Source of the DNA: Actinocrinis sp035650855
Lineage (GTDB): Bacteria; Actinomycetota; Actinomycetes; Streptomycetales; Catenulisporaceae
Reading direction: 5' to 3'
NCBI RefSeq assembly: GCF_035650855.1
Contig: NZ_DASRGV010000371.1
Span: forward strand, 1-27,113
Length of the DNA stretch: 27,113 bases
Shown: positions 22,443-27,113 of the stretch, piece by piece
How positions within the stretch are numbered: the stretch's first letter is position 1
Layout of the letters: each line of letters begins with the position of its first letter
Program-made: the position numbers and the translations under genes
The notes under the pieces: model-generated
What the model saw: only the letters and a program-made list of their open reading frames with translations
Databases searched by the model: none
Told to the model about the DNA's origin: nothing

Positions 22443-24107
22443 ATGAGATCTAGATGGCGCGCGGTATCCGCCCTGGTCCTGGCCCCCGTCCTGGCCGCGG
22501 CCGCGGCCTGCGGGAGCGGGGGCTCCGGCTCCTCCTCAAGCTCCGGGCCCAGCGGGGTGATCACCGCCTCCGGCTCCTCCACCCCGTTCACGGCCAACTT
22601 CAACCCGTACTCGCCGAGCTTCCAGATCGGCACCACCGGGATGATCTACGAGCCGCTGATGTTCTTCAACACCGCGAAGGCCGGGGATGTCGAGCCCTGG
22701 CTGGCGCAGTCCTACACCTGGAACGCCGACGGCACCGCGATCACCTTCAAGCTGCGCACCGGCGTCACCTGGAACGACGGCAAGCCCTTCACCGCCGCCG
22801 ACGTCGCCTACACCTTCAACCTGGCCGCGAGCGACGCGGCGCTGAACACCAACGGCCTGCCGGTCAAGAGCGCGGCGGCCAACGGCAACGACTCGGTGAC
22901 CATCACCTTCACCAAGCCGTCCTACCAATACCTCGTCTACGTCGCGGCCAAGACGATGATCCTGCCGCAGCACATCTGGTCCACGGTCTCGGACAAGAAG
23001 ACCTGGACCAACCCGAAGCCGGTGGGCACCGGCGCGTGGACCGTCGGCAAGCTCAACAGCCAGGTCCTCGAATACGACGCGAACCCGCACTACTACCAGG
23101 CCGGCCTGCCGAAGCTCAAGACCATCAGGTTCGTGACCTTCAGCGGCAACAGCAGCGCCGACCAGGCCATCGAGTCCGGCCAGATCGACTGGGGCGGCGG
23201 CTTCGTGCCCGACGTCAAGAAGAACTTCCTGGCTAAGAACTCGAAGTTCGCCCTCGAGGACATCCCGCTTTCGGTGACGTACCTGATGCCCAACTACAAG
23301 CAGGGCCCGACCGCGGACAAGGCGGTGCGCCAGGCGATCAGCCAGGCCATCGACCGCGACTTCATCAGCCAGTCCGTCTACAACGGGTACGCCCCGGCGA
23401 CCAACCCGATGGACCTGCTGACCCCGAACTTCAACAACATCCTGGACCCGAGCCTGGCCGGCCAGAGCTTCGGCAAGGCCGACCCCGCGGCCGCGAAGGC
23501 GACCCTCCAGGCGGCCGGCTACACCCTCGGCTCGGACGGAGTGTTCAAGGACAAGTCCGGCAAGCCGCTGAACATCTCGATCAAGGTGGTCACCGGGTGG
23601 TCCGACTACATCAGCATCCTGCAGATCGTGGAGCAGGAACTGGCCGCGGCCGGAATCAAGCTCACCGTGGTGCCCGAGGCGTACGCCGCGTGGCTGGACG
23701 ACCAGAACGCGGGCAACTTCCAACTGATGATCGACAACTTCGGGTACACCTCCGACCCCTACACCTACTACAACCAGCTGCTCAACGGCTCGTTCGCGCC
23801 GCCCATCGGCAAGACGGACCAGTTCGGCGACTATGGCCGCTACGACAACCCGCAGGTGGACTCGCTGCTCGCGGACATCGCCTCGACCCAGGACGCCGCG
23901 AAGCAGAAGCAGGACTACTACCAGATCGAGCACCTCGTGCTGCAGGACGTGCCGACCATCGCGCTGTTCGCCGCGCAGGACGAGATCGAGTTCAACGGCA
24001 ACCACGTGAAGAACTTCCCGACCACCGACAGCCCGTACGCGCCCCCGCCGCCGTGGCTGAACCCGGACGAGGGCCAGGTCGCCATGCACCTGGAACCGGC
24101 CAGCTGA
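22443..24107 (+). CDS. ABC transporter substrate-binding lipoprotein (SBP family 5)
   Basis: This extracytoplasmic binding protein has 554 residues and belongs to the peptide/nickel/oligosaccharide family (SBP_bac_5, cluster C). The signal peptide ends in a lipobox with Cys23 (VLAAAAACGSGG), predicting a lipid anchor. Typical family blocks are visible: MIYEPLMFFN, LAQSYTWNADGTAITFKLR, DGKPFTAADVAYTFNLA, PVGTGAW, DKAVRQAISQAIDR and the C-terminal DVPTIALF. The ATG follows GTGAGG. It heads an operon with two permeases and an ATPase. The family name suggests peptides, but the LacI regulator, the glycosidases and the shared operator sites favour a beta-oligosaccharide substrate, as for Opp-type cello- or manno-oligosaccharide importers of Thermotoga and archaea. 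That substrate is inferred. Confidence 0.93.
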   Translation: MRSRWRAVSALVLAPVLAAAAACGSGGSGSSSSSGPSGVITASGSSTPFTANFNPYSPSFQIGTTGMIYEPLMFFNTAKAGDVEPWLAQSYTWNADGTAITFKLRTGVTWNDGKPFTAADVAYTFNLAASDAALNTNGLPVKSAAANGNDSVTITFTKPSYQYLVYVAAKTMILPQHIWSTVSDKKTWTNPKPVGTGAWTVGKLNSQVLEYDANPHYYQAGLPKLKTIRFVTFSGNSSADQAIESGQIDWGGGFVPDVKKNFLAKNSKFALEDIPLSVTYLMPNYKQGPTADKAVRQAISQAIDRDFISQSVYNGYAPATNPMDLLTPNFNNILDPSLAGQSFGKADPAAAKATLQAAGYTLGSDGVFKDKSGKPLNISIKVVTGWSDYISILQIVEQELAAAGIKLTVVPEAYAAWLDDQNAGNFQLMIDNFGYTSDPYTYYNQLLNGSFAPPIGKTDQFGDYGRYDNPQVDSLLADIASTQDAAKQKQDYYQIEHLVLQDVPTIALFAAQDEIEFNGNHVKNFPTTDSPYAPPPPWLNPDEGQVAMHLEPAS

Positions 24108-24137
24108 CCTGACGCGCGGATCTCCCGGCAAGGCGAT

Positions 24138-24197
24138 CGCGCGTCCCGGAGCGCGCACCTGTGCACAGAACTCGTGCACGGCGTTCCGGGACGCGCG
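24138..24197 (+). terminator. Intercistronic stem-loop between the lipoprotein and permease genes
   Basis: CGCGCGTCCCGGA (24138-24150) pairs perfectly with TCCGGGACGCGCG (24185-24197). Inside it, GTGCAC at 24161 pairs with GTGCAC at 24174 around a 7-base loop. In ABC operons such structures often cause partial termination or protect the upstream mRNA, raising binding-protein levels relative to permeases. A full terminator is unlikely because the permease has no obvious promoter. Confidence 0.6.
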
Positions 24198-24239
24198 CCG
24201 CCGTAGCCGGGCGACGCACTACGAGTAAGGAGGCGGGGC

Positions 24240-25226
24240 GTGCGCCTGCGCTATGTCGGCCGGAAACTCGGCTTCTACCTGGTGGCCGCATGGATCGCGA
24301 TCACCCTGAACTTCTTCCTGCCGCGGCTGATCCCCGGCGATCCGATCGCGGTCATCATCAACAAGCAGTCGCAGACCGGCTCCGTCCCGCCGGGCGAGGC
24401 GGACCAGCTGCGCAAGCTGCTCGGGCTCAGCTCAGGCAGCCTGATCAGCCAGTACGGCCAGTACCTTGATTCACTTGCCCATCTGCGCTTCGGGCTGTCG
24501 ATCACCGTCTTCCCCACTCCGGTGGTCGACCTGGTGCGGCAGGCGATCTTCTGGACGCTGATCCTGGTCGGCGTCGCCACCCTGTTCAGCTTCCTGCTCG
24601 GCGTCGGGCTCGGTACGGTCACCGGCTGGCGGCGCGGCAGCAGGCTGGAGGCGATCGTTCCGGCGACGACGCTGCTGACCGCGGTGCCGTACTTCTGGCT
24701 GGCGCTGCTGCTGGTGTATCTGTTCGCGAACAAGCTTCAGTTCTTCCCCGCGCAGGGCGGTTACGACATCTCGCTCGATCCCGGCTGGAGCGGCGCGTTC
24801 ATCTCCTCGGCGATCCGGCATTCGCTGCTTCCCGCCATCACGCTGATCGTCGCGTCGATCGGCGGCTGGCTGCTCGGAATGCGCAACATGATGGTCGCAA
24901 CGCTCGCCGAGGACTACGTGGTCGCGGCCGAGGCGAAGGGCCTGAGCTCGATGCGGGTCATGGTCCGGTACGCGGCCCGTAACGCGGTGCTGCCGAGCGT
25001 GTCAGGGTTCGCCGTCTCCATCGGCTTCGTGGTCACCGGGCAGATCGTGATGGAGCAGGTCTTCAACTACCCCGGTATCGGCAATTTGCTGTTCAACGCC
25101 GTGCAGAACCAGGACTACCCGCTGATGCAGGGGATCTTCCTGGCTATCAGCTTCGCCGTGTTGGGCGCGAACCTGTTGGTGGACCTGCTCTACGGCTTCA
25201 TCGATCCGCGCACGAAGGAGGCGTAA
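24240..25226 (+). CDS. ABC transporter permease (DppB/OppB type)
   Basis: This inner-membrane permease has 328 residues. It has the DppB plan: an N-terminal helix (KLGFYLVAAWIAITLNFFLPRL) followed by PGDPIAV, an extracytoplasmic region, then five more helices with a binding-protein-dependent transport domain. The cytoplasmic EAA loop is EAKGLSSMRVMVRYAARNAV (from about residue 231). The C-terminus ends LVDLLYGFIDPRTKEA, usual for this family. The GTG start follows AAGGAGG by 6 bases. The next gene begins at the base after its stop codon, so translation is probably coupled. Confidence 0.94.
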   Translation: MRLRYVGRKLGFYLVAAWIAITLNFFLPRLIPGDPIAVIINKQSQTGSVPPGEADQLRKLLGLSSGSLISQYGQYLDSLAHLRFGLSITVFPTPVVDLVRQAIFWTLILVGVATLFSFLLGVGLGTVTGWRRGSRLEAIVPATTLLTAVPYFWLALLLVYLFANKLQFFPAQGGYDISLDPGWSGAFISSAIRHSLLPAITLIVASIGGWLLGMRNMMVATLAEDYVVAAEAKGLSSMRVMVRYAARNAVLPSVSGFAVSIGFVVTGQIVMEQVFNYPGIGNLLFNAVQNQDYPLMQGIFLAISFAVLGANLLVDLLYGFIDPRTKEA

Positions 25227-26183
25227 GTGTCGGCCACGGTCACCACACAGTTGGTGGAAGCGCCGGTCGAGACCGCCGCGCGCGGCACCGGCCTGCTACG
25301 CACCGCACTGCACTCGCGGCGCCTGATCGCAGGGCTCTGTATCGTCGGGTTCTTCGTCCTGCTCGGCGTGATCGGCCCGCTGCTGCTCGGAAATCCGAAT
25401 CTCATCAGCACCGACCGCGCGGCATCCCCGTCCGCCGCGCACTGGTTCGGCACCACGGACATCGGCCAGGACGTGTTCTCGCAGACGGTGGTGGGCACCC
25501 GGGCCACCCTGGAGATCGGCGCCGCGGCCGGCCTGGTCGCGACCGTGATCTCGGTGATCATCGGGATCGGCGGCGGCTACGCGGGCGGCTGGGTGGACGA
25601 GATCCTCGCCCTGCTCTCCAACGTCGCCCTCGTGATTCCCACTCTGCCGCTGGTCATCGTCGTGGCCGCGTTCGTGAAGAACACCGGCCTGCTGCCGACC
25701 ATCTTCGTGATAGCGATGACCACCTGGGCCGCCTCCGCGCGAGTGCTACGCGGCCAAACGCTCTCGATCCGCAACCGCGACTACGTGCTCGCCTCCAAAG
25801 CCCTGGGCGAACCGGTCTGGCGGATCGTGCTCGTGGAGATCCTGCCGAACGAGCTGCCGATCATCGTCTCGCAGTTCCTGTTCTCGATGATCTTCGCGAT
25901 CCTCGCGCAGGCCGGCCTCGCCTTCCTCGGATTGCAGAGCCCTGACCTGCTCACCTGGGGCAACACGCTGTACTTCGCCCAGAACGCCGAGGCACTCTCC
26001 TCCGGCGACTGGTGGTGGTTCGCGCCGCCGGGCCTGTGCATCGCCCTGCTCGGCGCGGGCCTCGCCCTGATCAACTTCGGGCTCGACGAACTGCTCAACC
26101 CGCGGCTGCGCGTGTACCGCGAACCCCGCGGCCGTCGCGCGAACAAGGTCAGCCCGGTAGCCGGAACGGAGACGCAGCAGTGA
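25227..26183 (+). CDS. ABC transporter permease (DppC/OppC type)
   Basis: This second permease has 318 residues and would pair with the DppB-like subunit. It shows the OppC pattern: a cytoplasmic N-terminus, a first helix (LIAGLCIVGFFVLLGVIGPLLL), then HWFGTTDIGQDVFSQTVVGTRATLEIG, and the transport domain with the EAA loop SKALGEPVWRIVLVEILPN. The end (LINFGLDELLNPRLRVYRE) is characteristic. The GTG start is immediately adjacent to the preceding TAA, and its ribosome-binding site AAGGAGG lies inside the end of the upstream gene. Its stop overlaps the ATPase start. Confidence 0.94.
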   Translation: MSATVTTQLVEAPVETAARGTGLLRTALHSRRLIAGLCIVGFFVLLGVIGPLLLGNPNLISTDRAASPSAAHWFGTTDIGQDVFSQTVVGTRATLEIGAAAGLVATVISVIIGIGGGYAGGWVDEILALLSNVALVIPTLPLVIVVAAFVKNTGLLPTIFVIAMTTWAASARVLRGQTLSIRNRDYVLASKALGEPVWRIVLVEILPNELPIIVSQFLFSMIFAILAQAGLAFLGLQSPDLLTWGNTLYFAQNAEALSSGDWWWFAPPGLCIALLGAGLALINFGLDELLNPRLRVYREPRGRRANKVSPVAGTETQQ

Positions 26184-27113
26184 TCACGACGACCGGAACC
26201 GAGGCGCCGCACGGCTTCGCCGGCCTCGGCACAGATCTCGTCTTGCGCGCGAGCAACGTGAGCGTCGAATACGCCGGAAGCCGCCCGACCCGGGCCGTGC
26301 GCGACGTGTCGCTGGAGCTGCGGCGCGGCGAGGTGCTCGGCATCGTCGGCGAGAGCGGCTGCGGTAAGTCAACCTTCGCCTACGCGCTGACCCGGATGCT
26401 GCGGCCGCCGGCCCGGATGACCGCCGGCGTCGTGGAGTATTTCAGCCGGGACGGCGAGAGCGTCGACCTGGCCACCCTGGACGGCGACCGGCTGCGCGCG
26501 TTCCGCTGGAACAAGGTCTCGATGGTGTTCCAGAGCGCGATGAACGCGCTGAACCCGGTGACCAGCATCGGCAGCCAGATGGACGACATCTTCCGCACCC
26601 ACCGGCCGGGCATGGACAAGGCCGCGCGCCGCGCCCGCTCCGGCGAGCTGCTGGAGATGGTGGGCATCGACCCCAAGCGGCTGCGCTCCTTCCCGCACGA
26701 GCTGTCCGGCGGCATGCGCCAGCGCGTGGTGATCGCGATGGCGCTGGCCCTTGAGCCGGAGGTCGTGGTCATGGACGAGCCGACCACGGCCCTTGACGTG
26801 CTGGTGCAGCGGGAGATCCTGGACGAGGTCGAGCGGCTGCGCGCCGAGCTCGGCTTCTCAGTGATCTTCATCACCCACGATCTGGCGCTGCTGCTGGAGA
26901 TCAGCGACCGGCTCGCCGTGATGTACGCCGGCCAGGTGATCGAGTACGCCCCGGCCGAGCAGGTCGCCGCCTCGCCGCTGCACCCATATACCAGGGGCCT
27001 GCTTCGCTCGTTCCCGGACCTGCGCGGGGAGCGGCGCGAGATGCACGGGATCCCGGGCAGCCCGCCGGACCTGCGGACGAACCTGGTCGGCTGCCCGTTC
27101 GCGCCGCGCTGCG
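26180..27113 (+). CDS. ABC transporter ATP-binding protein (DppD/OppD type), 3' end outside window
   Basis: This is a peptide/oligosaccharide-type ATPase that energises the importer. It starts at a GTG overlapping the permease stop (GTGA), and 311 codons are present before the window ends. Visible motifs are Walker A GESGCGKST (57-65), Q-loop Gln118 in VFQSAMNALNP, signature LSGGMRQR (175-182), Walker B VVVMDEPT with D199-E200, and H-loop His233 in FITHD. The C-terminal oligopeptide-transporter extension has HPYTRGLLRSFP (from 268) and CPFAPRC at the very edge. In this family a second ATPase (DppF/OppF) usually follows and is expected just outside the window. Confidence 0.94.
   Translation, partial: MITTTGTEAPHGFAGLGTDLVLRASNVSVEYAGSRPTRAVRDVSLELRRGEVLGIVGESGCGKSTFAYALTRMLRPPARMTAGVVEYFSRDGESVDLATLDGDRLRAFRWNKVSMVFQSAMNALNPVTSIGSQMDDIFRTHRPGMDKAARRARSGELLEMVGIDPKRLRSFPHELSGGMRQRVVIAMALALEPEVVVMDEPTTALDVLVQREILDEVERLRAELGFSVIFITHDLALLLEISDRLAVMYAGQVIEYAPAEQVAASPLHPYTRGLLRSFPDLRGERREMHGIPGSPPDLRTNLVGCPFAPRC

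Overview
The window is GC-rich with strong third-position GC bias. It carries long-chaplin domains, a class E sortase, a DnaJ2-RsmE-PhoH-YbeY core and large secreted proteins. Together these point to a filamentous, spore-forming actinobacterium (Streptomycetales/Catenulisporales type). The species cannot be fixed from the sequence alone. I see no rRNA, tRNA, CRISPR array, insertion sequence or phage gene.

Positions 1-8075 are a conserved housekeeping block. It holds dnaJ (cut at its 5' end inside the HPD motif), rsmE, an inserted minus-strand secreted protein, a HIT hydrolase, phoH, ybeY, a CorC/HlyC-type CBS protein with a pentapeptide-repeat tail, and a cytidine-deaminase-like pseudoenzyme. 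The order matches the actinobacterial hrcA-dnaJ2-rsmE...phoH-ybeY-corC-(CDA-like)-era neighbourhood, but a LytR-CpsA-Psr gene stands where era would be expected. Next come a minus-strand pair (small membrane protein, then GDT1-family transporter) and a plus-strand acyl-ACP desaturase behind a 29-bp operator-like palindrome.

Positions 10440-16930 form a cell-surface region. A secreted protein with six chaplin domains of exactly 39 residues each ends in an LAGTG sortase signal. A strong intrinsic terminator follows, then a class E sortase that could anchor it. After that comes a 1165-residue exported protein (PQQ-type beta-propeller, ASH-like domains, L-type-lectin-like domain), closed by a perfect 46-bp palindrome.

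Positions 16930-27113 look like a plant-polysaccharide utilisation locus. It contains a secreted CBM2-GH5 cellulase/mannanase-type enzyme, a cytoplasmic clan-A glycosidase (minus strand), a divergent LacI regulator, and an Opp/Dpp-type ABC importer (lipoprotein, two permeases, one ATPase running off the end). Three operator-like sites with the pattern CTNNANCGGTNNAG (CTNNACCGGTNNAG in two of them) lie at the GH5 promoter, upstream of the cytoplasmic glycosidase, and between the -35 and -10 of the transporter operon. This suggests one LacI repressor coordinates secreted depolymerisation, uptake and intracellular cleavage. The 3' end of the lacI gene has been duplicated imperfectly in tandem.
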